Assembly: GCF_042788235.1 (NCBI RefSeq)
Contig: NZ_JBHZOL010000004.1
Location: 62,001-126,000, forward strand
Direction: 5' to 3'
From: Sphaerothrix epifaneia
GTDB lineage: Bacteria > Cyanobacteriota > Cyanobacteriia > Phormidesmidales > Phormidesmidaceae
DNA: 64,000 bases
In this document: piece by piece, positions 7,595 to 16,390 of the stretch
Layout of the letters: each line of letters starts with the position of its first letter
Numbering within the stretch: position 1 is the stretch's first letter
Notes under the pieces: model-generated
The model's input: only the letters and a program-made list of their open reading frames with translations
The model's database searches: none
What the model was told of the DNA's origin: nothing
Made by a program: the position numbers and the translations under genes

Positions 7595-8656
7595 TTAGCG
7601 TATTTGCACAAATCCTGCCTGATTGAGTAGCGTCTGCCCTTGATTACTCAACAAAAGCTGGGCGTAGGCTTCTCCGGCTTGCTGGTCGCTTTGGCCGTCT
7701 TGCTTAATGACCACAAACAGGCGGCGGGTTATCGGATAAGTGCCATCGCGAAAAGCAGCCACATTGGGTTGGTTGCGCTGGGCTGGGCAGTTTTCTAAAG
7801 GAATGTAGGGTTCTGTATAAGGGGCCACCAGTTCGTTGGCGGTGGTGCCAATGGGTAGAGGGCGGACGGTACATTGACCAATGACTTCTGGGGCTGAGGC
7901 ATAGTAGATCGACCCTGGGGTGCTAGATACTGCTCGCAGCGCTGCGGTGGTGTTATCAACAAACTGAACCGGGGCACCTAAATCTGCACCGCCTAAAAGG
8001 GTTTCGATAAAAAACTCGACCGTGCCGCCTTCTGCCGTTCGCGAATAAGGCACAATGGGCAGATTGGGGCCACCGACTTGTTGCCAGTTCACCACCTGCC
8101 CGGTGTAAATACTTCTTAGCTGATCTAGGGTAAGGCCAGGTAATGGCAAATCAGGATGCACCGCGATCGCCAAACCTTCAATAGCGACCGGAATCTCCTG
8201 CAGACTGAAACCCCGCTGTTGGGCTTGCTGATATTCTTCAGATTTGAGCGGTCGAGAAGACTGAGCAAACGAAAGCTGGTTATTTAGCAGCATCTCAATG
8301 CCCACGCCCGAACTAGGCGGTCTGCCAACGGGGTTGACGTAGCGTAGCTCAAAGCTAGGCCAAACCGTTTGAACAAGTGGATCAACAGCCGTGCGTACAG
8401 GTGCCCAAGTCGTGCTGCCGCCGTAGCTGAACAATCCTTGAGGAACGCCACTAACGTTGGCAAAGCTGTCTGTCGGGGAGGGTAAGGAAGGGGACGTCGC
8501 AGAAGGGGAAGACGAAGGGGTGTCTGTCGGCTGATTCAACAATCCCCCCAAGCCTAGCGTCCCGCTACGGCTCAGCCACCAAAGCCCACCCCCTACCAGC
8601 CCCACTGTGACCAAGAGCGCCGCAATTAAAGCAGGTGTTTCGTTCTTTGCCGCCAT
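7595..8656 (-). CDS. PstS-like phosphate-type substrate-binding protein, membrane-anchored
   Basis: 353 residues: an N-terminal transmembrane anchor (about 9-28), a Ser/Pro-rich linker (about 42-65), then a PstS-like periplasmic binding domain. Diagnostic are SYGGSTTWAPVR at its start, AQSSRPLKSEE, and GLTLDQLRSIYTGQVVNWQQVGG. Two Cys in the C-terminal part (CTVRPLP and ENCPAQ) could pair. Classical PstS carries phosphate to an ABC transporter, but no pstCAB genes are here. Instead the gene follows a 4-Cys Ser/Thr kinase by 32 bases, suggesting a sensing partner rather than a transport component; that is inference. Confidence 0.8.
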   Translation of the reverse strand: MAAKNETPALIAALLVTVGLVGGGLWWLSRSGTLGLGGLLNQPTDTPSSSPSATSPSLPSPTDSFANVSGVPQGLFSYGGSTTWAPVRTAVDPLVQTVWPSFELRYVNPVGRPPSSGVGIEMLLNNQLSFAQSSRPLKSEEYQQAQQRGFSLQEIPVAIEGLAIAVHPDLPLPGLTLDQLRSIYTGQVVNWQQVGGPNLPIVPYSRTAEGGTVEFFIETLLGGADLGAPVQFVDNTTAALRAVSSTPGSIYYASAPEVIGQCTVRPLPIGTTANELVAPYTEPYIPLENCPAQRNQPNVAAFRDGTYPITRRLFVVIKQDGQSDQQAGEAYAQLLLSNQGQTLLNQAGFVQIR

Positions 8657-8688
8657 ATCTTTTGTTTAGTTGAGACGAGTTGAGCAGA

Positions 8689-10122
8689 CTAGAAAAACCG
8701 AGAAATGATTTGATAAATCAGTCGAAACAAGATGGCGATCGCAACTGCAATCAACGCTGCTATTAAAGCAATGATTAAAACGTTTTGCCAGGAAAGTAAC
8801 TGTCCAGGATAAAGACGCAGCATCAGCACCAGCCCCAAGCTGATCACCGCAATAATTGCCAGATCAACCCGTTCAATGATGCGTCGCCACTGAAGAAACG
8901 TCAGCGCTGCCATAAACAGCAGCCAGCTCCCCCCCCCAACCAGTGTCACCCCCAAAAAACTAACCAGGGCGATCGCAACCAAGCTACCTTCAAAGCCTGT
9001 AAACGCTGCCCCTCCCAAAACTTCTAGCAGCGAAAATTGAGGTCGAGGGGCAGGCGGGGCAGGCGGTGGCGGAGCCGGGGGGGGAGAACTAGACGCAGCG
9101 GCAGACGGTGGCTGAAGGGCGGTAGAAGCGGGAGGGGGTGACGGCGTAGTCGGCGGCGACGGCGGTGCGGCAGGTGGTTTGAGCGCCTGCAACACCTCTT
9201 GAGCAGAAGCAAAACGCTGGTGAGGGGCGCTTTGCAGCATACGATTGAGCACCGCCGCCAAACGAGGACTCACCTGTACACTTTTTTCCCAGTTCCAGGT
9301 GTTGCGATAAGAGTCAAAGAGATCGCCCGCAGGTTTACCCGTCAGCAGCGTTAAGCAAGTGACGGCTAGGGCGTACAAATCGGTAGAAGGGTAAACCGCT
9401 CCACCAGACATTTGCTCGGGGGGGGCAAACCCCATTGAATAAATGCCTGTAGACTTAGCTGGACTGCTGCCTTGTGCCTGAGTCACTTGCTTAACAGCGC
9501 CAAAATCTAGCAGATAAAGTTTGCCATTACGATGCCGCATAATATTAGACGGCTTGATGTCTCGGTGAATCGTCTGGTTTTCGTGGACGAAAGCGAGAAC
9601 TTTGAGAATGGAATTTAAAATTTCTAAGATGGCCGCTTCAGAAAGCGGCCCGCGTTGCTCTAGTTCGTGTTCTAGGTCTTGGCCGTCGATGAATTCTTGA
9701 ACCAGATAGAAAAATTCTTCTGGTTGCGAGGTGCCTAACCCTGGAACTACCAGCGGAAAAAAAGCATATAAATCAGGAATTTGCGGGTGGCGATCGCCTA
9801 ACGCCTCTAGTACCTGAGCTTCTCGTTCAAACAGGTCTTGGGCAATTTGCAATTGATCCGGATTGAGATTGCCAGAGGGTTGAAACTGCTTTACCACACA
9901 TTGCCGCATGGTTGGCGTATAGCGATCGCAGGCCAGATAAGCCGTACCAAAGCCACCTTTACCTAACAGCTTGATGGGCAAGTAACGACTGCTGAGAATT
10001 AAAGGCATGCCGCAGGTAACGCAGAACTTTTGCTGTACCGTCTTCAATACAGCAGAACTATCAAGGTCAGCAAAAGCGTTAATCGGTTTAGGACAGCTTG
10101 GGCGCGTGCAGTGCAGCTCCAT
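8689..10122 (-). CDS. 4-Cys-type Ser/Thr protein kinase with C-terminal membrane helices
   Basis: 477 residues. The N-terminus has the cyanobacterial 4-Cys prefix (C5, C10, C34, C37), probably metal- or redox-linked. The kinase domain (about 47-315) has the glycine loop GKGGFG, ATP-anchoring Lys78, catalytic HRDIKPSN (Asp188) and DFG at 206-208, so it looks active. A long Pro/Ala/Ser linker (about 317-362) leads to roughly three hydrophobic helices (375-477). Such kinases phosphorylate Ser/Thr on signalling targets. It precedes the PstS-like gene by 32 bases on the same strand and follows rbcR by 26, so the three could be cotranscribed. Confidence 0.88.
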   Translation of the reverse strand: MELHCTRPSCPKPINAFADLDSSAVLKTVQQKFCVTCGMPLILSSRYLPIKLLGKGGFGTAYLACDRYTPTMRQCVVKQFQPSGNLNPDQLQIAQDLFEREAQVLEALGDRHPQIPDLYAFFPLVVPGLGTSQPEEFFYLVQEFIDGQDLEHELEQRGPLSEAAILEILNSILKVLAFVHENQTIHRDIKPSNIMRHRNGKLYLLDFGAVKQVTQAQGSSPAKSTGIYSMGFAPPEQMSGGAVYPSTDLYALAVTCLTLLTGKPAGDLFDSYRNTWNWEKSVQVSPRLAAVLNRMLQSAPHQRFASAQEVLQALKPPAAPPSPPTTPSPPPASTALQPPSAAASSSPPPAPPPPAPPAPRPQFSLLEVLGGAAFTGFEGSLVAIALVSFLGVTLVGGGSWLLFMAALTFLQWRRIIERVDLAIIAVISLGLVLMLRLYPGQLLSWQNVLIIALIAALIAVAIAILFRLIYQIISRFF

Positions 10123-10148
10123 GAGGATTTCTTCGTCTACGAAGATTT

Positions 10149-11213
10149 TTAGCTAGAGGAGGGGTGAGCGTTCGCTTGAGACAAGCTAGGGTTCACCGCC
10201 GTGGCGGCGGCCTCAGCCGAACCCGTTGCCGACTTGGCTGAAGCCTTGGAGCCATCAGACTTGGGCTTACTGTTTTTAGTAAAGTCTAAAACGCGATTGG
10301 TAAACTGCGGCAAAATCTCTTTTGTAAAAGCTTCAGCAGCCTTAGAACGGTATCGGTTGGGATTAAAAATAGCAGATAAGGTGCGATTCACCACAACTGA
10401 GTCGATTTTGGTTCGATGCAGCACGCCCATTTGCAGCTCTTTTTCAATTGCAGAGATAGAGACAAAGGCAACACCTAAGCCGGATTGAACCGCGTTTTTA
10501 ATTGCCTCAATCGAATTTAGCTCCATTTCAATTTTCAGCCGTCGCGTCTCAATCCCGGAACGAGTCAACACCTGATCAATCACTTTGCGAATCGTAGATT
10601 GCGAATCGAGGGCAATAAACTTCAGCTTATACAGGTCTTCTCGCTGAATCACCTCTTGGCTAGATAAAGGATGAAAGACTGGCATAATCAGCGCAAGTTC
10701 ATCCTCAGCATAGGGAATAATTTCAAGGACGTCTTGCAACTCAGGCAAAACTTCCCCGCCAATAATCGCTAAGTCAACCTGGCCATTCGCAACACTCCAA
10801 GAGGTGCGACGGGTCGAGTGCACATGTAGTTGAACAGCCACATCTGGATAGCGCTGGCGGAACAAGCCAATCATCCGAGGCAGCAGGTAAGTCCCTGTTG
10901 TCTGGCTGGCTCCCACAATTAACGTTCCTCCCTGCAAACTTTGCAGGTCTTCAATGGCACGACAAGTTTCTTGGCAAAGGCTTAAAATGCGATCGCCATA
11001 ACTCAAGAGCAAGTGTCCTGCTTCCGTTAGCTGCGCTCGCCGTCCCCCTCGATCAAACAAAGGAACGTCTAGCTGCCGTTCCAGGTTTTGAACTTGCAGA
11101 CTGACGGCTGGTTGAGACACATACAAGCTGTCTGCAGCCCGCTTGAAACTCCCCTCAGCCGCAATGGCTTTGAGAATGCGGAGTTGATCTAGGGTAAAGG
11201 GAAGGTCAGACAT
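10149..11213 (-). CDS. rbcR: RbcR, LysR-type regulator of the RuBisCO operon
   Basis: 354 residues. The N-terminal winged-helix domain MSDLPFTLDQLRILKAIA...SFKRAADSLYVSQPAVSLQV and the following GGTLIVGASQTTGTYLLPRM segment match cyanobacterial and plastid RbcR (Ycf30) closely. The effector domain spans about 95-300. LysR proteins of this branch activate rbcLXS and other carbon-fixation genes. The paralogues CmpR and NdhR are the main alternatives, but the N-terminus fits RbcR best. It has a 40-50 residue Ser/Ala-rich C-terminal extension. The gene is divergent from the unknown gene at 11427, and rbc genes are not in the window. Confidence 0.9.
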   Translation of the reverse strand: MSDLPFTLDQLRILKAIAAEGSFKRAADSLYVSQPAVSLQVQNLERQLDVPLFDRGGRRAQLTEAGHLLLSYGDRILSLCQETCRAIEDLQSLQGGTLIVGASQTTGTYLLPRMIGLFRQRYPDVAVQLHVHSTRRTSWSVANGQVDLAIIGGEVLPELQDVLEIIPYAEDELALIMPVFHPLSSQEVIQREDLYKLKFIALDSQSTIRKVIDQVLTRSGIETRRLKIEMELNSIEAIKNAVQSGLGVAFVSISAIEKELQMGVLHRTKIDSVVVNRTLSAIFNPNRYRSKAAEAFTKEILPQFTNRVLDFTKNSKPKSDGSKASAKSATGSAEAAATAVNPSLSQANAHPSSS

Positions 11214-11426
11214 GATTGCTTAACCTGAAGTTAGAAAAAGTTTGAAAGCTGAATGGATACACAACGTGTAGCGATATGAGTAGACTTTGATAAACATGAA
11301 CGGGCGAGGAATGCGGCTGAACACCTATGGGAAATTGCAGAAGGCTCAAGCGCTTGCCCTGCAATCCCTAGATTACTTGTTATTCGGACTTGCCGAAACA
11401 AGCCGAGAGCAAAACCTAAAGATTTT

Positions 11427-12389
11427 ATGAAACGCCAGGTTATTCAGGACTTTCTGAATTTACCAGGAATCGCGGGTGTTGCCCTAATGGATGGGCGATC
11501 GCGGCCATATTTTTGTGGTGTCGATCAAAACTTAAATTTTCAGCAGCGAGAAGCCCTCGCTCAAGGCATTCAGCAGGTAGTTGAAACCACCCCTGCTGAT
11601 TTAGAATCTTTTGCGTTTCAGTTTGCTAGCTGTCAGGTTTACATTTACAAGCTCAGTCAGGGGCTAATCCTGATGGTGCTAACTCGCGAAAGATTGGCTG
11701 CTCGGCCCTATTATGCTGCCATTGCTGAACTCAAAGCTTCGCTGCAACAAGACTTGAGTAACGCAGTTGCCACTTTTAAGCTGTTTGCTGGGGCTGCCCA
11801 CCTCAGCCCAACAGACAACTCAGAGACTTCGGTAGCAGCCAAGCCCTCACCGCCGCTGCCACCGATCGCTCAGGCAGCCACAGGGTCTGAGCCTAGATCC
11901 GCTTCCACTCAGGCCGAGCCTCCACCTGTGCCCACTGCTAGCGCTCAGTCGGCAGCGGCTGTTGAAAAGCCACCGCTTGCGGCTGAAGCAGTCGAACCTA
12001 CCGCTGTGGCTAAAAAGCCAGCCCTCCCCAGATCAGCCGCCCCGACCCAGGCAGAACTGCTGACGGCGCTCAACCAACTAAGTGAGTTTAGCGCTCGCTA
12101 TTTGGGCAAGATTGTAGTAGCCAATGCCCTTAGATCGTCTCGACCTCAAGACATTGACTGGCTGCAACTGTTTGAAATTGATCGCAAGGGAGCTATCACG
12201 CTCAAAATCGATAAAAATCTTAACAGCCGCCTTAGTCAAGAGCAGTCTATTTGGGTACAGCGATGGGCGTCAGCCTTCGCAGAAAAATGTACCAAAATCA
12301 TTCGCAATTATCCTCAACTGCTCGAAGAAGAGACGTTTGACCCTAAGTGTTATTGGCTGCTGTTCAAGTCTGCTTCTCAGCCTGAATAG
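11427..12389 (+). CDS. Conserved cyanobacterial protein, possible roadblock-like N-terminus
   Basis: 320 residues in three parts: a compact alpha/beta domain (1-125) starting MKRQVIQDFLNLPGIAGVALMDG, whose 'regulator of self' opening and strand-helix order resemble roadblock/LC7-type domains; a Pro/Ala/Ser-rich linker (about 130-205); and a helical C-terminal domain (about 207-318). I do not recognise the family and assign no function. It is divergent from rbcR (214 bases apart) and precedes the ferredoxin gene on the same strand by about 170 bases. Confidence 0.7.
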   Translation: MKRQVIQDFLNLPGIAGVALMDGRSRPYFCGVDQNLNFQQREALAQGIQQVVETTPADLESFAFQFASCQVYIYKLSQGLILMVLTRERLAARPYYAAIAELKASLQQDLSNAVATFKLFAGAAHLSPTDNSETSVAAKPSPPLPPIAQAATGSEPRSASTQAEPPPVPTASAQSAAAVEKPPLAAEAVEPTAVAKKPALPRSAAPTQAELLTALNQLSEFSARYLGKIVVANALRSSRPQDIDWLQLFEIDRKGAITLKIDKNLNSRLSQEQSIWVQRWASAFAEKCTKIIRNYPQLLEEETFDPKCYWLLFKSASQPE

Positions 12390-12558
12390 CACGAACTTTC
12401 TACCCCCCAAAGCAGAGGCTAGCGCTCGATCTGAGCGAAGGCGCTAGCGCCTATTGATCCATTAGCTTCTCTAACGGGTAGCTTTTCGACTCAAGCTAAA
12501 ATTCATTTTCGAGTTCTTGGCTAAAAACCCTTTCCTTTAGACGTTCTTTTGCTTGTTC

Positions 12559-13044
12559 ATGGCTAAAATTGTTCGGCTAGAACCCATTGCCCAAGAAAGC
12601 AGCGTTCAGACTAATAGCAACCTGCTTTCTGTTTTACTCAACAAAGACCTCGATGTCCTTAAAGAATGCGGCGGACGAGGGATGTGTGCGACCTGCCACA
12701 TATATGTGCAGCAGGGGATGGAAGCACTAACGCCGATCAACCGTCGAGAGCAACGAACCCTCGAAATTATTACCTCCTGTCGGCAGAATTCGCGTTTAGC
12801 CTGCCAAGCTCGCGTTCAAGCAGAGGGGGTAGTGGTGGAACTGCCGCCCGGTATGTACGTCAACTCTCTACAAGATATTGAAGATTTAATCGGACGGCGG
12901 GCTGATCAAGACTTGCTTCACCCCATTACAGGCGAAACCCTGGTTGAGGCTGGTAAGCTGATTACACGCTCCACCTTGAGGCAGCTAGAAGATACGAGTA
13001 GCTTTAAAGTGGGTGAATACTTTCGGCAAACGACTGATTATTAA
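12559..13044 (+). CDS. [2Fe-2S] ferredoxin-like protein with C-terminal extension
   Basis: 161 residues from the ATG at 12559. The plant-type [2Fe-2S] pattern is complete: Cys37 and Cys43, Cys46 in CGGRGMCATC, and Cys82 in RLACQARV. After the ~95-residue ferredoxin domain comes an extension of about 65 residues, absent in photosynthetic ferredoxins and containing LHPITGETLVEAGKLITRSTL. Cyanobacteria carry several such accessory ferredoxins of the general type of Synechocystis sll1584; partner enzymes are not known from this context. It is likely an electron carrier in the cytosol. hrcA follows on the same strand after 257 bases. Confidence 0.85.
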   Translation: MAKIVRLEPIAQESSVQTNSNLLSVLLNKDLDVLKECGGRGMCATCHIYVQQGMEALTPINRREQRTLEIITSCRQNSRLACQARVQAEGVVVELPPGMYVNSLQDIEDLIGRRADQDLLHPITGETLVEAGKLITRSTLRQLEDTSSFKVGEYFRQTTDY

Positions 13045-13301
13045 CGCGCTGGCAAAAATTTTTGAGCTGAGCAAAGTCTTCAAAGAGAGGTCTGACTGCT
13101 TAAGATCTGGTTTGCTGTTAGGGGGCAAGCGCTAGCGGGTTGTTGAGGCAACCGCCACCCATGCGTGTTTTTGCTGAACCTGTTCGCCTTCAAAACTTTT
13201 CTGTTACAAACTGTACGGCAGAGGTATGGGCTAACTCGATAGATTTTAGGCATCTGATAAAGTAGTCAGAATAGAAAAAGGGCTCGCTTTAATATGTTCC
13301 T

Positions 13302-14390
13302 ATGCAAGTTAAGTTAAAACTCAATGCTCGACAGCAGCATGTTTTGTGGGCAACGGTTCGTCGTTATGTAGAGACGGCTGAACCCGTTGGTTCCAAATCC
13401 TTGGTCAAAGACTATGACCTCAAGGTTAGCCCAGCCACGATCCGCAACGCGATGGGCTTTCTAGAAAAATCAGGTTTGCTTTATCAGCCTCATACGTCAG
13501 CCGGACGCATTCCTTCAGATTCTGGCTACCGTATCTATGTAGACGAGTTGATTCAGCCGGCTGACAAGATTGGCCGCAAAGTTGATAGGCTTTTGCATAC
13601 TCAACTGGACTGGGAGGGGTGGAGCTTCGAGGCGCTATTGCGCGGCGCGGCTCAAATTCTCTCAACCTTGAGTGGTTATGTCACGTTGATTACGTTGCCG
13701 AATGCCAATCAGGCGGTGCTGCGACACTTGCAGCTTGTACAGGTTAGCCCTGCGCAAGGGCTGTTAATCGTGATGTTGGATTGCTATGGGCCTCAGTCTA
13801 TTTTGATACAGTTGCCCGATTTACTAGGTGAAGCAGCGACTCAGCCTGAGCGACTAGAGCGGGAATTGCAAATTCTGTCTAATTTTTTGAATACGCACCT
13901 CAAGGGAAGAACGCTCAATGAGGTGACATTGTTAGATTGGAGTGAGCTAGATCAAGAATTTCAGCGGTATGCTGAAACGCTACGACAGGCCGTGTCTAGC
14001 CTTTCTCGTCGCAGTCAGGCACCCGCGTCTACTCAGATGATGGTTAGCGGGTTAGCTGAGGTTTTGCGGCAGCCAGAGTTTTCAGAGTCGCATCAGGTAC
14101 AGGCGATTGTGCAACTGCTAGAAGAAGAGCAAAAGCAAATTTGGCCTCTGATTTTTGAAACTGAGGATTGGCAAAGCACAGATCATCGCGTGCGAATTTG
14201 GATTGGCTCAGAAAACCCAATAGAGCCGATGAAAAGCTGTGCTTTGGTAGCTGCGATGTACCACCGCGATTCGCTGCCTGTCGGCAGTGTGGGCATTTTG
14301 GGGCCAACTCGGATGATGTATGAAAATGCGATCGCTGTGGTAGAAGCAGCGGCAGATTATCTATCAGCCGCTATTAGCCAACCCGCCTAA
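13302..14390 (+). CDS. hrcA: HrcA heat-inducible transcription repressor
   Basis: 362 residues, typical HrcA length. The N-terminal winged helix has the signature LNARQQHVLWATVRRYVETAEPVGSKSL and VSPATIRNAMGFLEKSGLLYQPHTSAGR. The middle GAF-like domain and C-terminal PVGSVGILGPTRMMYENAIAVVE match the family. HrcA binds CIRCE operators upstream of groESL and dnaK operons and is assisted by GroEL. No CIRCE inverted repeat is seen in this window, and no chaperone genes neighbour it. Confidence 0.95.
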   Translation: MQVKLKLNARQQHVLWATVRRYVETAEPVGSKSLVKDYDLKVSPATIRNAMGFLEKSGLLYQPHTSAGRIPSDSGYRIYVDELIQPADKIGRKVDRLLHTQLDWEGWSFEALLRGAAQILSTLSGYVTLITLPNANQAVLRHLQLVQVSPAQGLLIVMLDCYGPQSILIQLPDLLGEAATQPERLERELQILSNFLNTHLKGRTLNEVTLLDWSELDQEFQRYAETLRQAVSSLSRRSQAPASTQMMVSGLAEVLRQPEFSESHQVQAIVQLLEEEQKQIWPLIFETEDWQSTDHRVRIWIGSENPIEPMKSCALVAAMYHRDSLPVGSVGILGPTRMMYENAIAVVEAAADYLSAAISQPA

Positions 14391-14431
14391 AGACTGGTTT
14401 TAATCATCATCTAGGGAAGAAACCGTATTCG

Positions 14432-14680
14432 CTAACCATCCTCTGGCTGGAAGGGATGTTCGCCCACGTCTAGACCATCTCTAGAGGCGTCTAGGGTTTG
14501 CCAAAGCTCAAGAATAGCGTTATAAGCCTCATTGGGTTTGAGTTTGCCGCTGGTTTCTAGGTTGCAGATGTGGCTGACGCGGTGGGCAAATTCCTGCAAA
14601 TTGGCGTTAAAAGCTAAGTTTTCTGGTCGCACCTGGCCTTGGTACGAAGACCGAGGATTAATAAATTTATCGGAGGTCAT
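14432..14680 (-). CDS. Small DUF7219-type protein (paralogue of 48630-48893)
   Basis: 82 residues. It shares NPRSSYQGQVRPENLAFNA and the following NLQEFAHRVSHICNLETSGKL segment with the protein at 48630-48893 (YPRSKYRGEF...NLAFNANLQEFAQRVVIICGLETGGKL). The conserved core is about 60 residues, helical, with one Cys in each copy. I place it in a small cyanobacterial family (DUF7219 as I recall it) of unknown function. It is convergent with hrcA, 41 bases apart. Confidence 0.75.
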   Translation of the reverse strand: MTSDKFINPRSSYQGQVRPENLAFNANLQEFAHRVSHICNLETSGKLKPNEAYNAILELWQTLDASRDGLDVGEHPFQPEDG

Positions 14681-14755
14681 AGCAAAGCTCCTAATGGCTT
14701 AGGTTGCCTTAACAGTAACGGAATCAGGCAAGATTTACGCTTTAGAGAGAGACAA

Positions 14756-14847
14756 TATAGTTAAAAGCAGAGGCAGAGAGCAGGGAAAAAGCGTTGCTGT
14801 CAGCGGCTTTTAGCTATTGAGGTATCGCAGGGCTGTGGCTACAGCTA
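14756..14847 (+). repeat. Dispersed intergenic repeat, copy C
   Basis: Begins TATAGTTAAAAGCAG and ends GTGGCTACAGCTA, with the shared core GCTGTCAGCGGCTTTTAGC. It is more diverged than copies A, B and D. Outer AAAAAGCG / CGCTTTTT arms (near 14786 and 14850) could form a hairpin. Confidence 0.65.
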
Positions 14848-15362
14848 GAGCGCTTTTTATTTCAACTGGCTCAAGACTGGAGCTTCGTAGGCTGAAATAA
14901 CGTAAATGCGTTCAAATCTTCTGAAGTCATTGACGAGCTATCGGGTTGACTTGGTAAGTTTGCTGACTGGAACAACCCAAGCAGGGGCTAGAGTTTGCTG
15001 GTGATTTTTGAAGGGCTTTTGATCTGACGGTTGAGGGCGATCGCTGCCCATGTCCTTAACAAAGACGAGGTGTTGGGAGAACAATTTAGCCTATCAGTGG
15101 GCTGGGTTTGCAAGAGTAAAATCGTGATTTGACTGGTCTTTAGCCTCGCTTTAATACTGAATTTTTGCGGGTAAAAAAACTAAAAATCTATCAATTTAAC
15201 GGCTTTTTTCGAATCGCTACAAACCAAGCCAGTCAAGCCTGCCAGACTCGACCGTTGGCGTTGCCTCAGTAGCTTTACTGAAAATTTGCTGTCTTGATGG
15301 CTGATTGATACGGGCTAATTTAAAGCAACGATGAAGCTTCTAGCTTTAAGCAGGTAAAACCC

Positions 15363-15395
15363 CGTATAAATACGTTCAAATTCCGTATTTATACG
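15363..15395. promoter_or_regulatory. Perfect 12 bp inverted repeat upstream of the desaturase cluster
   Basis: CGTATAAATACG (15363-15374) and CGTATTTATACG (15384-15395) are exact reverse complements around a 9 bp spacer, 80-110 bases before the ATG at 15475. Arm length and a ~21 bp centre-to-centre spacing suit a dimeric regulator binding two helical turns apart. No matching consensus is known to me. Confidence 0.45.
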
Positions 15396-15414
15396 ACTGG
15401 GTCAATACTGGGTC

Positions 15415-15458
15415 AGCGATTACCTTAACGTCAAGATATTTGCGCTAAGGTAATCGCT
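15415..15458. promoter_or_regulatory. Perfect 13 bp inverted repeat immediately before the desaturase cluster
   Basis: AGCGATTACCTTA (15415-15427) and TAAGGTAATCGCT (15446-15458) are exact reverse complements around 18 bases, ending 16 bases before the start codon. It could be a leader-RNA stem hiding the ribosome-binding region or a protein-binding site. Confidence 0.45.
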
Positions 15459-15474
15459 AATCAGATTTAAGACT

Positions 15475-16353
15475 ATGGTTCATTTTTCCACAAATCTATT
15501 TGAGAAAGAATTTGATTTTGTCGCTATTGATAGAACAGTTCATACCGTTCTTGACTTAGCCGCCCAAGATCCCTATTCTCTCTATCTTTTTTTCCATCGG
15601 TATACTTATTTCAACGCTTATGCCTCAGCAATGATCTCGCGCTTGGCTAGCTCAATTGGCTTGTCACGTTATTTATTTACCCAGCCCCATGAGAGGGTGG
15701 CTGAAGCCGCCGATCGGGGTCTGGAAATTGCCGCTAAGATCCTGACGGCAGCCGTTGATGAAGGCACTTATGAAAATCCCTCTCATCGAGCTTTGGCCCA
15801 GCTAACCCTCAAAACAGTCGGTGACTATGCCCAGCTATCGATTGAGCAGCGCAATCAGGTTTTGGTTCCCCAGTGGCTAGACCAGCTTGTGCAACGTCTG
15901 ATTGTGAGCTATCAAGGGATTCCTGGTAATGTGGCGGCTCTGGTGCAGGGCATTGGCTTGCATATTGCTTCTGAAGTTTTAGGCGATCGCGAATACGCTT
16001 TAATTGACAAAGTTATTCGCCATGACTACGCCGGAACTCACTTTGATCGCTTTCTCAACGACCACGCGCAGCCGGGTGAAATTGACGGGCGCAAGTTTCA
16101 TCCCTGGTGCTGGATTGTGATTCACAGTCGCTATGAAGGCAGTGGGGTCGAAGTAGAACATGCCGATTATGCGTTGGCGGCGCTGAACTTGGCGGCTCAA
16201 TATCGCCCTGAATCGGAGCAGCAAGTGAGGGATTGGGCGATTCAAGGATTTAGTGAATTTGTCACGCTACAGCAAAAGCTCTTTCGAGAAATCTATCGAG
16301 AATGTCTTGATCTACGCCGAAATCACGCTACAAAAACGATAGTTTCAGTTTAA
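15475..16353 (+). CDS. Uncharacterised helical protein, possibly heme-oxygenase-fold (TenA/CADD-like)
   Basis: 292 residues, predicted almost wholly helical, soluble. Candidate metal ligands are clustered: FFHRY near residue 41, GLHIASEVLGDREYALID (162-178), RHDYAGTHFDRFLNDH (182-197) and HSRYEG...VEVEHADYAL (217-233). A Glu in one long helix and His-x-x-x-Glu/His-x-Asp in a later one recall heme-oxygenase-like diiron oxidases such as CADD and UndA; this is inference from pattern, not a firm hit. Its stop is 37 bases before a fatty-acid desaturase on the same strand, consistent with a role in lipid or hydrocarbon oxidation. Two perfect palindromes precede it. Confidence 0.6.
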   Translation: MVHFSTNLFEKEFDFVAIDRTVHTVLDLAAQDPYSLYLFFHRYTYFNAYASAMISRLASSIGLSRYLFTQPHERVAEAADRGLEIAAKILTAAVDEGTYENPSHRALAQLTLKTVGDYAQLSIEQRNQVLVPQWLDQLVQRLIVSYQGIPGNVAALVQGIGLHIASEVLGDREYALIDKVIRHDYAGTHFDRFLNDHAQPGEIDGRKFHPWCWIVIHSRYEGSGVEVEHADYALAALNLAAQYRPESEQQVRDWAIQGFSEFVTLQQKLFREIYRECLDLRRNHATKTIVSV

Positions 16354-16390
16354 ATCTAGATCCCCTGTTATTTCTTTTCTGGTTACCCGC

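Larger units (their letters stand above)
14681..15474. other. 794-base spacer with repeat copy C and two perfect palindromes
   Basis: No coding region or RNA gene is recognised. It contains repeat copy C (14756-14847), a segment CGTAAATGCGTTCAAAT at 14901-14917 that resembles CGTATAAATACGTTCAAAT at 15363-15381, and two perfect inverted repeats just before the gene at 15475 (listed separately). Confidence 0.5.

Noticed and set aside
12415..12456. GGCTAGCGC ... GCGCTAGCGCC inverted repeat after the unknown gene at 11427
   Set aside because: Short, GC-rich and HIP-like, with no T-run; could be a weak terminator but could also be chance.
13045..13301. CIRCE element upstream of hrcA
   Set aside because: No TTAGCACTC-N9-GAGTGCTAA or near match was seen.
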